Source: Alphaproteobacteria bacterium HT1-32 (GTDB lineage Bacteria > Pseudomonadota > Alphaproteobacteria > Rhodospirillales > HT1-32). Taken from it: 64,000 nt of DNA. This document shows positions 1 through 9,826 of the stretch, piece after piece. The notes beneath the pieces were generated by a model that had not been told where the DNA came from, searched no databases, and saw nothing but the letters and a program-made list of their open reading frames with translations. Position numbers and translations under genes: made by a program. The first letter of the stretch is position 1. The number at the start of each line of letters is the position of its first letter. The stretch spans positions 159,551 to 223,550 of the forward strand of contig WJPL01000003.1 of the NCBI GenBank assembly GCA_009649675.1, written 5' to 3'.

Positions 1-2
1 CG

Positions 3-221
3 GGCAGCACTGAACTCGGACGAGGCGTGGTCCTGGCCGGGCAGGTTGGAATTGCCGGACATCTGAAGATTGGCGACGGCGCGAGAGTGGCCGCGCAATC
101 CGGGGTCATGCATGATATACCGGCTGGCGAGGAATGGTTTGGCTCGCCCGCTCAGCCGAAGAAAGAAGCCATTCGGCAACTCATATGGGTCAAACGAAAC
201 AGCGGCAGGGGAAAGTCGTGA
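3..221 (+). CDS. lpxD: LpxD C-terminal fragment (UDP-3-O-acylglucosamine N-acyltransferase)
   Basis: Only the last 72 codons are in the window; the gene begins upstream. LpxD adds the second (N-linked) acyl chain to UDP-3-O-acylglucosamine in lipid A synthesis. The visible part shows the end of a left-handed beta-helix (hexapeptide-type repeats such as [20 protein letters not shown]) followed by a short helical tail with GSPAQPKKE, as in LpxD ends. Its TGA stop overlaps the GTG start of fabZ by four bases, so translation of the two is probably coupled. Identification rests partly on the neighbours fabZ and lpxA, which follow lpxD in most Gram-negative bacteria. Confidence 0.85.
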   Translation, partial: GSTELGRGVVLAGQVGIAGHLKIGDGARVAAQSGVMHDIPAGEEWFGSPAQPKKEAIRQLIWVKRNSGRGKS

Positions 222-694
222 AAGACGAAACAATTCAGGAAACGGGCAACCTGCTCACCAGCGTTGACATCAACCGCATCATGGAAATGATCCCGCACCG
301 GTATCCTTTCCTGCTGATCGACCGGGTTGAGGATATCGATCCCGGCGAGAGTGCCGTTGGCGTTAAGAACGTCACCATCAATGAGCAGATTTTTGCCGGA
401 CATTTTCCATCCCGGCCGATCTTTCCCGGCGTACTTATCATCGAAGCCATGGCACAGACTGCTGCTGTCATGGTGGTACATACACTTGGCGCCGATGCCG
501 AAGGCAAACTGGTTTATTTCATGTCGATTGACGGCGCAAAATTCCGCAAACCGGTGGAACCCGGTGACCAGTTGCATATTCATGTTCGTAAAGACCGCGC
601 CCGCGGGGCGGTATGGCGGTTTGACTGTGAAGCCAGAGTGATGGGAAAGCTGGTCGCCGAAGCAAAGGTCGCAGCCATGATTGTCGACAGCTGA
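218..694 (+). CDS. fabZ: 3-hydroxyacyl-ACP dehydratase FabZ
   Basis: FabZ dehydrates 3-hydroxyacyl-ACP in fatty acid elongation and competes with LpxA/LpxD for 3-hydroxymyristoyl-ACP. The protein (158 aa) has the hot-dog fold signature [11 protein letters not shown] with catalytic His62 and Glu76 in LIIEAMAQ; the 14-residue spacing is that of E. coli FabZ. I chose the GTG at 218 because it overlaps the lpxD stop as GTGA, has AGGGGA five bases upstream, and gives the usual family length. An in-frame ATG at 185 would add 11 residues inside lpxD. It is followed one base later by lpxA. Confidence 0.95.
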   Translation: MKDETIQETGNLLTSVDINRIMEMIPHRYPFLLIDRVEDIDPGESAVGVKNVTINEQIFAGHFPSRPIFPGVLIIEAMAQTAAVMVVHTLGADAEGKLVYFMSIDGAKFRKPVEPGDQLHIHVRKDRARGAVWRFDCEARVMGKLVAEAKVAAMIVDS

Positions 695-695
695 T

Positions 696-1493
696 ATGAG
701 CAACATTCATTCCACGGCTGTCATCGAAAAAGGCGCTGTCATTGATGACAACGCGAAGGTCGGGCCATTTTGTGTTATTGGCCCTGACGTGACCATTGGT
801 GCCGGAACCGTGCTGCACAGCCATGTTGCTGTCGCCGGGCGGACAACCATCGGCAAAGACAACAATATCTTTCCTTTTGCCTCCATCGGTCATGCCCCGC
901 AGGACCTCAAATACCGGGGCGAGCCATCGGAAGTCATTATTGGCGACCGCAATGTGATTCGTGAGCAGGTAACAATCAATCCGGGCACAGAAGGCGGTGG
1001 CATGAAAACCAGCGTCGGCAATGACTGCCTGATCATGGTTGCAGCCCACGTCGCCCATGATTGCCAGGTTTCCAACAACGCCATTCTGGTCAACAACGCC
1101 ACACTGGCCGGACATGTCAGTATCGGTGAATTTGCCATCATCGGCGGATTGTCAGCGGTGCATCAGTTCGTCCGCATCGGCAAACATGCAATGATCGGCG
1201 GATGCAGCGGCGTCGAAAATGATGTCATCCCCTATGGTTCTGTCCTTGGAAACCGCGCACATCTTGCCGGGCTTAATCTTGTCGGCCTGAAACGTCGTGG
1301 TTTTTCCCGCGATGTCATTCACGATCTTCGCAATGCCTACCGGCTGCTTTTTGCACCGGAAGGAACTCTCGGCGAACGGCTGGTTGATGTGGCCGAACTG
1401 TTTGGTGAGAACGAACCGGTCATGGACATTGTCAATTTCATTGGCGAGCAGTCGTCCCGGGCGATTTGCCAGCCTTTGAACGAGAATGCGTAA
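696..1493 (+). CDS. lpxA: UDP-N-acetylglucosamine acyltransferase LpxA
   Basis: LpxA catalyses the first step of lipid A synthesis, transferring 3-hydroxyacyl from ACP to the 3-OH of UDP-GlcNAc. The 265-aa protein is close to the E. coli length (262). Residues 1-190 are hexapeptide repeats of a left-handed beta-helix (IEKGAVIDDNAKVGPF, VTIGAGTVL, VSIGEFAIIGG) and a helical C-terminus follows. The catalytic histidine is His121 in AAHVAHDC. The ATG lies one base after the fabZ stop; its last eight bases overlap lpxI. Confidence 0.97.
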   Translation: MSNIHSTAVIEKGAVIDDNAKVGPFCVIGPDVTIGAGTVLHSHVAVAGRTTIGKDNNIFPFASIGHAPQDLKYRGEPSEVIIGDRNVIREQVTINPGTEGGGMKTSVGNDCLIMVAAHVAHDCQVSNNAILVNNATLAGHVSIGEFAIIGGLSAVHQFVRIGKHAMIGGCSGVENDVIPYGSVLGNRAHLAGLNLVGLKRRGFSRDVIHDLRNAYRLLFAPEGTLGERLVDVAELFGENEPVMDIVNFIGEQSSRAICQPLNENA

Positions 1494-2301
1494 GATTGGA
1501 CTGATTGCCGGCGGCGGCACGCTGCCGGTCAGAATCATTGAAGCCTGCAAGGCTGCCGGTCATCAGATCACCACGGTGGCACTGAGCAATCATGCGGATG
1601 ATGTGCTGCCTTTTGCCGATGCCGTCTTGAGAATGGGTGCGGCCGGCGACATCATTTCCCATTTTCGGGCTGCCGGTGTCACTGAACTGGTGATGGCCGG
1701 TCCTGTAAGACGCCCGTCGCTGAGCGAAATTCGTCCGGATGCCTGGGGTGCGAAATTCCTGTTCCGGTCCGGTGCCGGCCTGCTGGGTGATGACGGGCTG
1801 CTGACCGCCATTGCCAAAGCCCTGGAAAAGGAAGGCTTTCAGGTTATTGGCGCCGGTGACCTCCTGTCAGATATTCTGGCCGGTGACGGACAACTGGCCG
1901 GTCCCTTGCCCGATGCGGAAGCAGAGGCCGACATCAGACGCGGCATCGACGTTCTGGCGGCTCTGGCCCCCGTTGATGTCGGTCAGGCGGTTGTCATTCA
2001 GGCCGGGCTTGTGCTCGGTGTCGAGGCGGTTGAAGGGACAGACGCCCTGATCCGGCGCTGCGGCCTCCTGAAACGGGAAGGGTCCGGACCCGTTCTGATA
2101 AAAGCCCCGAAACAACAACAGGATCGTCGTGTCGACCTGCCGACTGTCGGTCTATCAACCGTTCAGGCGATGATCGAGAACGGTTTTGCCGGTCTCGCCG
2201 TCGAAGCCGGTGGAACCATGATCATGGAGCGCGAGGCCGTCATCGAAACGGCTGACAAGGCCGGTTTCTTCCTGTTCGGGTTTTCACCAGAGGCAGACTA
2301 G
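1486..2301 (+). CDS. lpxI: UDP-2,3-diacylglucosamine diphosphatase LpxI
   Basis: LpxI hydrolyses UDP-2,3-diacylglucosamine to lipid X and UMP and replaces the unrelated LpxH in alphaproteobacteria. The 271-aa protein starts IGLIAGGGTLPVRIIEACKA and carries the DUF1009 features GVEAVEGTDALIRR and VDLPTVGLSTVQAM. It overlaps the end of lpxA by eight bases and ends three bases before lpxB, so lpxA-lpxI-lpxB form one translation-coupled run. Family assignment is by sequence motifs and position. Confidence 0.93.
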   Translation: MRKIGLIAGGGTLPVRIIEACKAAGHQITTVALSNHADDVLPFADAVLRMGAAGDIISHFRAAGVTELVMAGPVRRPSLSEIRPDAWGAKFLFRSGAGLLGDDGLLTAIAKALEKEGFQVIGAGDLLSDILAGDGQLAGPLPDAEAEADIRRGIDVLAALAPVDVGQAVVIQAGLVLGVEAVEGTDALIRRCGLLKREGSGPVLIKAPKQQQDRRVDLPTVGLSTVQAMIENGFAGLAVEAGGTMIMEREAVIETADKAGFFLFGFSPEAD

Positions 2302-2304
2302 ACA

Positions 2305-3480
2305 ATGCCGGTGGTTTATCTGATAGCCGGTGAAACCTCAGGCGATGTTCTGGGGGGACGGCTGATGAAGGCCCTGCAGGCACATGCAGGGGACGCTGAC
2401 CTGAAATTCTGCGGGGTAGGGGGCGAGACCATGGCTGCTGCCGGTCTCGACAGCCTGTTTCCAATGTCGGAACTCAGCCTGATGGGTATCGCCGAAATTC
2501 TGCCCCATATACCGCGATTGCTGAAACGCATCCGACAGACCGCAGCAGATATCCGGGAAGTAAAACCGGATATCGTGATCACCATAGATGCACCGGATTT
2601 CTGCTTTCGTGTCCTGAAACAGCTTGGCGATACAGACTTCCCGCTGGTTCACTATGTCGCACCGACGGTCTGGGCCTGGAAACCCGGCCGGGCAAAGAAA
2701 ATTGCAAAATTTCTCGACCATATTCTGACATTACTGCCATTCGAGCCGCCCTATTTTGAAGCTGTGGGTCTTCCCGCAACCTATGTCGGCCACTCCGCTG
2801 TTGAAGATAATCCGATGGGAGCCGACGGTAATGCCTGGCGCAGGGCGCATGACATTGATCCGGATGAGCGTCTGCTTTGTCTGCTGCCCGGTAGCCGCCA
2901 CGCGGAAGTGAGCCGCCTTGGGGCGCCGTTTCTTGATGTCGCCGGAACGCTCTGGCGTGAGGGACAGATCGACAGGGTTGTCATTCCCGTTGCCCCGTCC
3001 GTCCGCGATGCCGTGTCAAAGCTCGCCCAAAGTCAGGACTGCCCGATATACCTGTCCGAATGCCCCCAGGACCGCTATCAGGTGTTTGCCGCCTGTAAGG
3101 CCGCTCTGGCGGCTTCAGGCACTGTTTCGCTTGAGCTGGCAATGACCGGAACCCCGATGGTGATCGGCTACAAGGTTGCCCCGCTTACCGCCTGGATCGT
3201 CCGCCAGATGATCCTGACGGACACAGCCGTTCTGCCAAACCTGATCGTCGGCGACAAATTTGTGCCTGAGTTCATTCAGGATGACTGCACAGCAGAAAAC
3301 CTGCTCAGCGCGCTGCGTCCACTCATGACGGACAGCCCTGAACGCCAGAAGCAGATTGATGGTTTCCGGCGTTTCTCAGCAATGATGCATCTTGAGGGTG
3401 CCGCCCCCTCAGAACGAGCGGCAGGGGTCGTGCTTGACCTGTTGGCCCGGCATGGGAATGTTGGGGCAACACCAACCTAA
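2305..3480 (+). CDS. lpxB: Lipid-A-disaccharide synthase LpxB
   Basis: LpxB joins lipid X and UDP-2,3-diacylglucosamine into the beta-1,6-linked tetraacyl disaccharide at the inner membrane (GT19 glycosyltransferase). The 391-aa protein shows IAGETSGDVLGG at the N-terminus, SLMGIAEILPHIPRLL, the IDAPDFCFRV and YVAPTVWAWKPGRAKKI segments, LLPGSRHAEVSRL, and the C-terminal ASGTVSLELAMTGTPMVIGYK. All are typical of the family, and length is normal. It is the last lpx gene of the run; gloA follows after 20 bases. Confidence 0.97.
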   Translation: MPVVYLIAGETSGDVLGGRLMKALQAHAGDADLKFCGVGGETMAAAGLDSLFPMSELSLMGIAEILPHIPRLLKRIRQTAADIREVKPDIVITIDAPDFCFRVLKQLGDTDFPLVHYVAPTVWAWKPGRAKKIAKFLDHILTLLPFEPPYFEAVGLPATYVGHSAVEDNPMGADGNAWRRAHDIDPDERLLCLLPGSRHAEVSRLGAPFLDVAGTLWREGQIDRVVIPVAPSVRDAVSKLAQSQDCPIYLSECPQDRYQVFAACKAALAASGTVSLELAMTGTPMVIGYKVAPLTAWIVRQMILTDTAVLPNLIVGDKFVPEFIQDDCTAENLLSALRPLMTDSPERQKQIDGFRRFSAMMHLEGAAPSERAAGVVLDLLARHGNVGATPT

Positions 3481-3500
3481 AGACCAGAGGAGAGCAGATA

Positions 3501-3917
3501 ATGGACGGCAGCAATACCGCCACCTCCAGCTATCGATTGCTACACACCATGCTTCGGGTGAAAGACCTTGAGAAATCGATCGATTTCTACACCCGCTTTC
3601 TCGGCATGAACCTGATGCGACGGAAGGACTATCCGTCCGGCGAATTCACCCTCGCATTCATCGGCTATGGCGAGGAAGAGAACAGCACCGTCATCGAACT
3701 GACTCATAACTGGGGCCAGACGGAAGATTACGACCTCGGAACGGGATTCGGTCATCTTGCGATCGGCGTGCCCGATATCTATGCGACCTGCGACGCACTG
3801 GCCAAAGAAGGTGTGAAGATTCCGCGCGCACCGGGCCCGATGAAACATGGCGGTAGCGTCATTGCCTTCATTGAAGACCCGGATGGCTACAAGATCGAGC
3901 TGATTGAACGAAAATAA
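3501..3917 (+). CDS. gloA: Lactoylglutathione lyase (glyoxalase I)
   Basis: Glyoxalase I converts the hemithioacetal of methylglyoxal and glutathione to S-lactoylglutathione. The 138-aa single-domain VOC protein has the four expected metal ligands: His in LLHTMLRVKDLEKS, Glu in STVIELTHNW, His in GFGHLAIGV and Glu in GYKIELIE. The length matches small bacterial Ni/Co-type enzymes. GGAG lies at a good distance before the ATG. It probably reads through from lpxB and ends at the hairpin shared with gltA. Confidence 0.93.
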   Translation: MDGSNTATSSYRLLHTMLRVKDLEKSIDFYTRFLGMNLMRRKDYPSGEFTLAFIGYGEEENSTVIELTHNWGQTEDYDLGTGFGHLAIGVPDIYATCDALAKEGVKIPRAPGPMKHGGSVIAFIEDPDGYKIELIERK

Positions 3918-3946
3918 ACTCAGCTCTGCCATCAGGCGGACAAACA

Positions 3947-3979
3947 AAAACGGCGCTTCGATGATCGAAGCGCCGTTTT
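3947..3979. terminator. Bidirectional rho-independent terminator between gloA and gltA
   Basis: A perfect 15-bp inverted repeat (AAAACGGCGCTTCGA / TCGAAGCGCCGTTTT) with a TGA loop sits between the convergent gloA and gltA. A run of A precedes it and a run of T follows, so it should work for both transcripts. Confidence 0.9.
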
Positions 3980-4008
3980 CTGTATCCGGTCAAACCTGAC
4001 CGAAAGAC

Positions 4009-5319
4009 TTATTCCGGGCGGCCACTGACCGGGACAAAGTCCCGCAGTACTTCACCGGTATAAAGCTGACGCGGACGACCGATCCGCTGCAGCGGATCTT
4101 CGATCATCTCGTTCCACTGTGCGACCCAGCCAACCGTGCGGGCAACGGCGAACAGCACTGTGAACATATCCGTCGGGATACCGAGAGCCTTGAAGATGAT
4201 GCCCGAATAGAAATCGACATTCGGGAACAGTTTCTTCTCGGCGAAATACGGATCTTCAACAGCAATCCGCTCCAGTTCCATGGCAAGTTTCAGCAGCGGC
4301 TCGTCCTTGACGTCGAGAGCTTCCAGAACTTCATGGCAGCTCTTCTGCATGACCTTCGCACGGGGGTCATAGTTCTTGTAGACCCGGTGCCCAAAGCCCA
4401 TCAGGCGGAACGGATCGTCCTTGTCTTTCGCCTTCTTGATGTACTCGGGGATACGGTCAACCGTACCGATTTCATTCAGCATCTTGAGAACGGCTTCGTT
4501 GGCACCGCCATGTGCAGGGCCCCAGAGCGAAGCAATACCTGCAGCGATACAGGCAAACGGGTTTGCCCCGGAGGAACCGGCAAGCCGGACCGTCGAGGTT
4601 GAAGCATTCTGCTCATGATCCGCATGCAGGATCAGGATGCGATCCATGGCACGGGCGATAACCGGATTGACCACATATTCTTCAGCCGGAACCGAGAACA
4701 TCATATGCAGGAAGTTTTCCGCATAGGTGAGGTCGTTACGCGGATATACGAAAGGCTGACCCAGCGAATATTTATAGGCCATCGCTGCCATCGTCGGAAT
4801 TTTGGCAATCAGGCGATAGCTGGCCACCGTGCGCTGCCAGGGATCATTGATGTCGGTCGAATCATGATAGAAGGCCGACAATGCACCGGTGACGCCACAC
4901 ATGATCGCCATCGGATGCGCATCACGGCGGAAACCGCGATAGAAGTTCATCAGCTGCTCATGAACCATCGTGTGCAGCGTGATATCACGATCAAATTTGC
5001 TCTTCTGGGATTTCGACGGCAATTCGCCATTCAGCAGCAGGTAGCAAACATCCATGAAGTCGGAATTTTCAGCCAGCTGTTCAATCGGATAACCGCGGTG
5101 CCGCAGCACGCCTTCCTCACCATCGATGTAGGTGATCTTCGACTCGCAGGAAGCGGTCGAGGTAAAACCCGGGTCATAGGTGAAAAGCCCTGACGCGCCG
5201 TACAGTTTGCGGATGTCGATGACACGCGGGCCGACCGATCCATCCATGCCTGGAAAATCGTAGCTGTTCCCTGTCGATTTATCGGTCAGGGTAAATCCTG
5301 TGTGGTTTGTATCAGACAT
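4009..5319 (-). CDS. gltA: Citrate synthase
   Basis: Citrate synthase condenses acetyl-CoA with oxaloacetate at the entry of the TCA cycle. The 436-aa protein is of the large Gram-negative (hexameric, type II) class. The catalytic triad is visible as His270 (WGPAHGGAN), His311 ([13 protein letters not shown]) and Asp369 (NVDFYSG), matching E. coli His264, His305 and Asp362. The ATG is preceded by AAGGAAA. It follows gltX on the same strand by 29 bases, and the two may be co-transcribed. It ends at a strong hairpin. Confidence 0.98.
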   Translation of the reverse strand: MSDTNHTGFTLTDKSTGNSYDFPGMDGSVGPRVIDIRKLYGASGLFTYDPGFTSTASCESKITYIDGEEGVLRHRGYPIEQLAENSDFMDVCYLLLNGELPSKSQKSKFDRDITLHTMVHEQLMNFYRGFRRDAHPMAIMCGVTGALSAFYHDSTDINDPWQRTVASYRLIAKIPTMAAMAYKYSLGQPFVYPRNDLTYAENFLHMMFSVPAEEYVVNPVIARAMDRILILHADHEQNASTSTVRLAGSSGANPFACIAAGIASLWGPAHGGANEAVLKMLNEIGTVDRIPEYIKKAKDKDDPFRLMGFGHRVYKNYDPRAKVMQKSCHEVLEALDVKDEPLLKLAMELERIAVEDPYFAEKKLFPNVDFYSGIIFKALGIPTDMFTVLFAVARTVGWVAQWNEMIEDPLQRIGRPRQLYTGEVLRDFVPVSGRPE

Positions 5320-5348
5320 GAGTATTTCCTTTCGTTGCTGTGCTGCGC

Positions 5349-6764
5349 TCAGTCCGTATTGACTTCGGCAGCGGCGCGAAGCCGCGCGAGTGTTTCGGAA
5401 GCGCCAAGCGCCTCCATGACGTCATAAATGGCCGGAGACACCGTCGATCCTGTCAGCGCTGCACGCAGCGGAGGGGCAACGGCTCCCAGCTTCAGTGATC
5501 GGGCTTCCATGAAGCCTTTCACTGCTGTCTCGAGCGCTTCGCTTTCCCAGGGCTGGACGTCGGACAATAGATCCAGAAGTTCTTTCAACAGACTTCTGGC
5601 TTCCGGCGTCAGCAGTTTTGCCGCCTTGCCGGTAAGAGGAAGTGGTATTTCGCGAGCAAGATACTCTGCTTGCTCGGCAAGTTCGATAAGTGTTTTTGAG
5701 CGTTCGCGAAGGCTCGGAATACCGGCAGTCAGGCGGCTGCGCTGTGCATCCGTCAGGCCGGAATATTCCAGCCGGGAGCACAGGAAAGGCTCAACCAGAG
5801 GGGCGAGGGAAGCACCGTCCATTTCGCGAATGTAATGCGCATTGATCGAAGCCAGCTTGTCCGTATCAAAACGGGCCGCCGATTTCCCGATGCCATCGAC
5901 ATCAAACCATTCTATCGCCTTCTCGGTCGGGATGATCTCGTCATCACCGTGACCCCAGCCAAGGCGCAGCAGGTAATTCTTCATGGCTTCCGGCAGAAAA
6001 CCCATATCACGCCAGGCATCGACTCCGAGCGCGCCATGCCGTTTCGACAGCTTTGCGCCATCCGAACCGTGGATCAGCGGAATATGTGCGAACTCCGGCA
6101 CATCCCAGCCAAAGGCCCGGTAAATTTGCGTCTGCCTGAAGGCATTGGTCAGATGATCGTCACCACGGATGACATGGGTGATACCCATATCATGGTCATC
6201 CACCACAACCGACAGCATGTAGGTCGGGGTGCCATCGGCACGCAGCAGGATCAGATCGTCCATCTGTTCGTTCGAAACCGTCACATCGCCCTGAACCAGA
6301 TCGGCGATGGTCGTCTCACCCTCCAGCGGGGCTTTCAGCCTGACAACCGGGGCAACCCCATCGGGTGCTTCAGATGCATCCCGGTCCCGCCAGCGTCCGT
6401 CATACATGCGCTTGCGGCCTTCTGCTTTCGCCGCTTCCCGCATTTCCGCCAGTTCTTCAGGAGAACAATAGCAATGATATGCCTTGCCCTGTTCAAGAAG
6501 CAGACGGGCCGCCTCCGCATGGCGCTCAAGTCGGTCAGACTGAAGCACAGCCGGTTCGTCTGACTGCAAACCGAGCCAGCCAAGACCATCATAGATCGCA
6601 TCAACGGCTTCCTGAGTGGACCGTTTCCGGTCTGTGTCCTCAATACGAAGCAAATACCGGCCACCATGATGCTGGGCAAACAGCCAGTTAAACAGGGCCG
6701 TACGGGCACCTCCGATATGGAGATAGCCGGTAGGGGACGGGGCAAAACGTGTAACGACAGGCAT
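5349..6764 (-). CDS. gltX: Glutamyl-tRNA synthetase
   Basis: Class I synthetase that charges tRNA with glutamate. The 471-aa protein has the HIGH signature in [18 protein letters not shown] near the N-terminus, the KMSKS-type motif AKLSKRHGA near residue 240, and a C-terminal anticodon-binding helical region. It is divergent from comEC across about 80 bases. Many alphaproteobacteria keep two GltX copies, one making Glu-tRNA(Gln); here a glutaminyl-tRNA synthetase is also present (33254-34945), so this copy may act only on tRNA(Glu). That last point is inference. Confidence 0.97.
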   Translation of the reverse strand: MPVVTRFAPSPTGYLHIGGARTALFNWLFAQHHGGRYLLRIEDTDRKRSTQEAVDAIYDGLGWLGLQSDEPAVLQSDRLERHAEAARLLLEQGKAYHCYCSPEELAEMREAAKAEGRKRMYDGRWRDRDASEAPDGVAPVVRLKAPLEGETTIADLVQGDVTVSNEQMDDLILLRADGTPTYMLSVVVDDHDMGITHVIRGDDHLTNAFRQTQIYRAFGWDVPEFAHIPLIHGSDGAKLSKRHGALGVDAWRDMGFLPEAMKNYLLRLGWGHGDDEIIPTEKAIEWFDVDGIGKSAARFDTDKLASINAHYIREMDGASLAPLVEPFLCSRLEYSGLTDAQRSRLTAGIPSLRERSKTLIELAEQAEYLAREIPLPLTGKAAKLLTPEARSLLKELLDLLSDVQPWESEALETAVKGFMEARSLKLGAVAPPLRAALTGSTVSPAIYDVMEALGASETLARLRAAAEVNTD

Positions 6765-6843
6765 CCTGGAATTACGTCTCGGTTATGTTTCTGGTTGGCC
6801 TCACGAACGGAGGCGAATGCGTTTTAGCATATAGGTCTCGCAA

Positions 6844-8979
6844 GTGCAGCATTCATCTCACACTTATGACATTTCTCGTATTTCGACGGTTTACCGGGCC
6901 ATCCGGCGTTGCGTTGCAACAGTCATTGAGCAGATGCTGAATGATCGGGATCAATGGTTTCTCTGGACGCCGGTTTTCATGGCTTTGGGCACTGGTACGT
7001 TCTTCCTGCTGCCGTCCGACCCGACCTTACCGGAAATGCTGGTCCCCCTGATGACATTCTGTGCCGGTATTGCCGTCACACCCCGGCACTCGGTGCGGGG
7101 TATCATCCTGATTGCCGGATTATGTCTTTCTCTCGGATTTGCGGCAGCCGGTCTGTCCAGCCGTATCAGCGGGACATCACCGATTGAAAGGGATCTGCTG
7201 CTCATCAATGCAACCGGTCTCATCAACCGGATACAACCCGGTCAGAAAACAACCCGCGTCCGGCTGAGCAATATCCGCAACGACAGACAGCAGATCGTTG
7301 CCGCCGGAGATGTGGATCTGATTGTCTCAAACAAATTTATCGATTCCGCGATCCGGTACAGGCATGTGATGTTCAGTGCCCGTATCAAACCACCTGATCC
7401 GCCAGAAATTCCCGGTGGCTATGACCCGCAACGCCGGGCCTGGTTTGACGGCATATCAGCAACCGGTTTCGCCTGGCGGTTTGACGCTATCGATGACGGA
7501 CCCGCCCCCCTGATCGACATCGACCGGGTCCGGCTTCGTATCGCCGGGGCATTCCGTTCCGCCATGCCCGAACGCACCGCTGAAATTGCCGTCGCCCTGA
7601 CGGTCGGGGAGCGACGCGGTATCCGGCAGGAGGATATCCATACCCTGCGGGACTCCGGACTGGCCCATCTGCTGGCAATCTCCGGCCTACATATCGGGCT
7701 GGTGGCCGGAATGACATTCTTTGTTCTGCGCGCCCTTCTGGCCCTGTGGCCTGCCATTGCCCTGCGATATCCGATCAAGAAGCTGGCTGCATCCGCGGCC
7801 TTGCCGGTGGCATTCCTCTATATGCTGCTGGCAGGCGGAACGATTCCGACGCAACGCGCCTTCATCATGACGGCCATTGTCCTGCTGGCGGTCCTCGCGG
7901 ATCGCCGGGCCATCTCGCTCAGACTCGTTGCAATTTCGGCGATTGCCATCCTGCTGACCACGCCTTACGCCCTGACCGGTCCCAGTTTTCAGATGTCGTT
8001 TGCCGCCGTCACCGTCATCGTTGCCGTATATGAACAGGCGGGGGACAAGATCCGGCTACAGTTTTACCCGGAAGGCGATCCATCCGTTCTTCAGCGAACC
8101 GGGCGCTGGCTGATACTGACCCTTTGCACAACACTGGTGTCAACGCTGGCTGCCGGAATTGCGACAGCCCCTTTCGCTGCCCACCATTTCGGCCAGTTTG
8201 CTCTCTACGGACTGCTGGCCAATATTCTCGCCGTACCAGTGGCTGCCTATATCGTCATGCCGGCGCTGCTGCTGTTTGTCCTGCTGCTGCCGTTCGGGAC
8301 CATCAGTGTCATCGCCAGTCTGGCCGACTGGGGTATTGAACACATCCTTGGCTGGGCCGAATTCGTCACCGGGCTACCCAACGCTTCACTTGATGGTCTG
8401 TCTTTGCCCCTGACATCAGTGATCGCCATTTCACTCGGCAGTTTATGGCTGCTGATCTGGCGCCAACCCATCCGTTTTGCCGGATTGTTACCGGTCGGTT
8501 TGGCCATAGCCCTGACGATCACCAGCAAACAGCCGGACCTGATCATCGAACGGACCGGCAAGTGGATTGCCCTCCGTTCCGCCGATGAATCCGTTGGAAA
8601 TATCGGTGAGGGGTATGTCAGCAATTTCATGCGGCATAAACTCGATATCGGACTTGGCCACCAGCCGGTGGTTTCCAACATGCGTTGTGATGTTCTGGGA
8701 TGCCGTTTTCAGGCCGGATCGCATGACATTGCCTATGCAATCAGGGGGCCCGCTTTGTCAGAAGACTGCCGCCAGAGAGGTATCCTGATCAGCCGGGAAC
8801 CGGTCCCCCGGAATTGTCCGGGGCCGGATATCATTATCGACCGGTTTGACCTCTGGCGTTACGGGGCCCATGCCATCACACTTTCCGGAGACAGCGTGAA
8901 CCTGACGACCGTTCATGATTATCAGGGCTGCCGGGCCTGGAGCCGACATCCCGCCTGTCGATCACCGGATAATCAGTAA
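6844..8979 (+). CDS. comEC: ComEC/Rec2-family DNA uptake channel protein
   Basis: ComEC forms the inner-membrane channel through which single-stranded DNA enters during transformation. The 711-aa protein has N-terminal membrane segments (about 45-115), a DUF4131-type soluble part (120-230), and the competence core with the conserved [18 protein letters not shown] motif near 275-290 followed by several hydrophobic helices to about 560. The C-terminal metallo-beta-lactamase-like domain seen in many homologues is not obvious; the tail is short. The start is GTG at 6844; ATG at 6934 is an alternative. The stop overlaps the stop of convergent lexA. Confidence 0.88.
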   Translation: MQHSSHTYDISRISTVYRAIRRCVATVIEQMLNDRDQWFLWTPVFMALGTGTFFLLPSDPTLPEMLVPLMTFCAGIAVTPRHSVRGIILIAGLCLSLGFAAAGLSSRISGTSPIERDLLLINATGLINRIQPGQKTTRVRLSNIRNDRQQIVAAGDVDLIVSNKFIDSAIRYRHVMFSARIKPPDPPEIPGGYDPQRRAWFDGISATGFAWRFDAIDDGPAPLIDIDRVRLRIAGAFRSAMPERTAEIAVALTVGERRGIRQEDIHTLRDSGLAHLLAISGLHIGLVAGMTFFVLRALLALWPAIALRYPIKKLAASAALPVAFLYMLLAGGTIPTQRAFIMTAIVLLAVLADRRAISLRLVAISAIAILLTTPYALTGPSFQMSFAAVTVIVAVYEQAGDKIRLQFYPEGDPSVLQRTGRWLILTLCTTLVSTLAAGIATAPFAAHHFGQFALYGLLANILAVPVAAYIVMPALLLFVLLLPFGTISVIASLADWGIEHILGWAEFVTGLPNASLDGLSLPLTSVIAISLGSLWLLIWRQPIRFAGLLPVGLAIALTITSKQPDLIIERTGKWIALRSADESVGNIGEGYVSNFMRHKLDIGLGHQPVVSNMRCDVLGCRFQAGSHDIAYAIRGPALSEDCRQRGILISREPVPRNCPGPDIIIDRFDLWRYGAHAITLSGDSVNLTTVHDYQGCRAWSRHPACRSPDNQ

Positions 8980-9674
8980 AGTCTCAGCAACCCGATCAGC
9001 CGGCCCTGAATGGCAACCTGATCCGGGCCGAAAATCCGCGTCTTGTAGGCTGCATTTGCCGGCTCCAGCGCCACTGATTCACCACGACGGCGCAGACGTT
9101 TCAGCGTCGCCTCATAATCATCAATAAGGGCCACAACAATATCGCCGTTATCGGCTGTGTCGCAGCGTCGCAGGATGACCGTATCGCCATCCAGAATACC
9201 CGCTTCGATCATCGAATCGCCTTCAACTTCGAGCGCGTAATGTTCACCGCCGCCCAGCATTGTGATCGGCACATCGACTGTGCGGCCAGGATTCTGCAAA
9301 GCCTCGATAGGTGTACCAGCGGCAATCCGCCCGTGAACGGGCAGGGTCATTGTTGCACCAGCCGGACCATCCTGTTCCTTGCCACGCAATTTGCTGGCCC
9401 GGAAATTCCCTTCAATGACATTCGGCGAGAAATTATCCCGTGATTGCGGGCGATGGGCGTCACCCGGCAATTTCAGAACTTCAATGGCCCGCGCACGATG
9501 TGGCAGACGACGAATAAATCCACGTTCTTCCAGACCCGTGATCAGCCGGTGAATACCCGATTTAGACTTGAGACCCAGCGCATCCTTCATCTCGTCATAG
9601 GAAGGAGGGACCCCGCTGGAACTCAGACGGGTGTCTATCAGCATGAGGAGATCGTGTTGTTTGCGGGTCAGCAT
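8973..9674 (-). CDS. lexA: LexA repressor
   Basis: LexA represses the SOS regulon and cleaves itself when RecA is activated by DNA damage. The 233-aa protein starts [14 protein letters not shown], has a winged-helix domain up to about residue 70, the Ala119-Gly120 cleavage site in [12 protein letters not shown], and the Ser154 (GDSMIEAG) / Lys192 (EATLKRL) catalytic pair. I chose ATG 9674 because this is where the family begins; the frame stays open to 9770 without homology. A GTTC-N7-GTTC operator lies about 100 bases upstream, which supports autoregulation. Confidence 0.97.
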   Translation of the reverse strand: MLTRKQHDLLMLIDTRLSSSGVPPSYDEMKDALGLKSKSGIHRLITGLEERGFIRRLPHRARAIEVLKLPGDAHRPQSRDNFSPNVIEGNFRASKLRGKEQDGPAGATMTLPVHGRIAAGTPIEALQNPGRTVDVPITMLGGGEHYALEVEGDSMIEAGILDGDTVILRRCDTADNGDIVVALIDDYEATLKRLRRRGESVALEPANAAYKTRIFGPDQVAIQGRLIGLLRLY

Positions 9675-9746
9675 CGGGGCGTCGGCCTTTTTTCCATGAT
9701 ATATTTGCCCTGCTTTCACATCTGTCAGATCGGGCGACAAGATATG

Positions 9747-9761
9747 GAACAAAAAGCAAAC
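9747..9761 (-). promoter_or_regulatory. Degenerate second SOS box
   Basis: GAAC-N7-AAAC (GTTT-N7-GTTC read on the lexA strand) has one mismatch to the alphaproteobacterial SOS consensus and lies between the perfect box and lexA. It could be a weaker LexA half-site or chance. Confidence 0.4.
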
Positions 9762-9772
9762 ATGCGCCACAT

Positions 9773-9787
9773 GTTCTAGTTTGGTTC
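9773..9787 (+). promoter_or_regulatory. LexA operator (SOS box)
   Basis: GTTCTAGTTTGGTTC is an exact GTTC-N7-GTTC direct repeat, the SOS box known from Rhodobacter and Sinorhizobium. It is upstream of lexA (start 9674) and downstream of moeA (end 9827), so it most likely controls lexA. Confidence 0.85.
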
Positions 9788-9826
9788 TTTTTCCGGATCA
9801 AGTCTTTTTGACTTTCAGGCGGTTAT

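Noticed and set aside
4615..5193. A 192-codon plus-strand frame over gltA
   Set aside because: Antisense shadow of citrate synthase without homology.
5835..6563. A 242-codon plus-strand frame over gltX
   Set aside because: Antisense to a conserved synthetase gene, with no start signal or motif.
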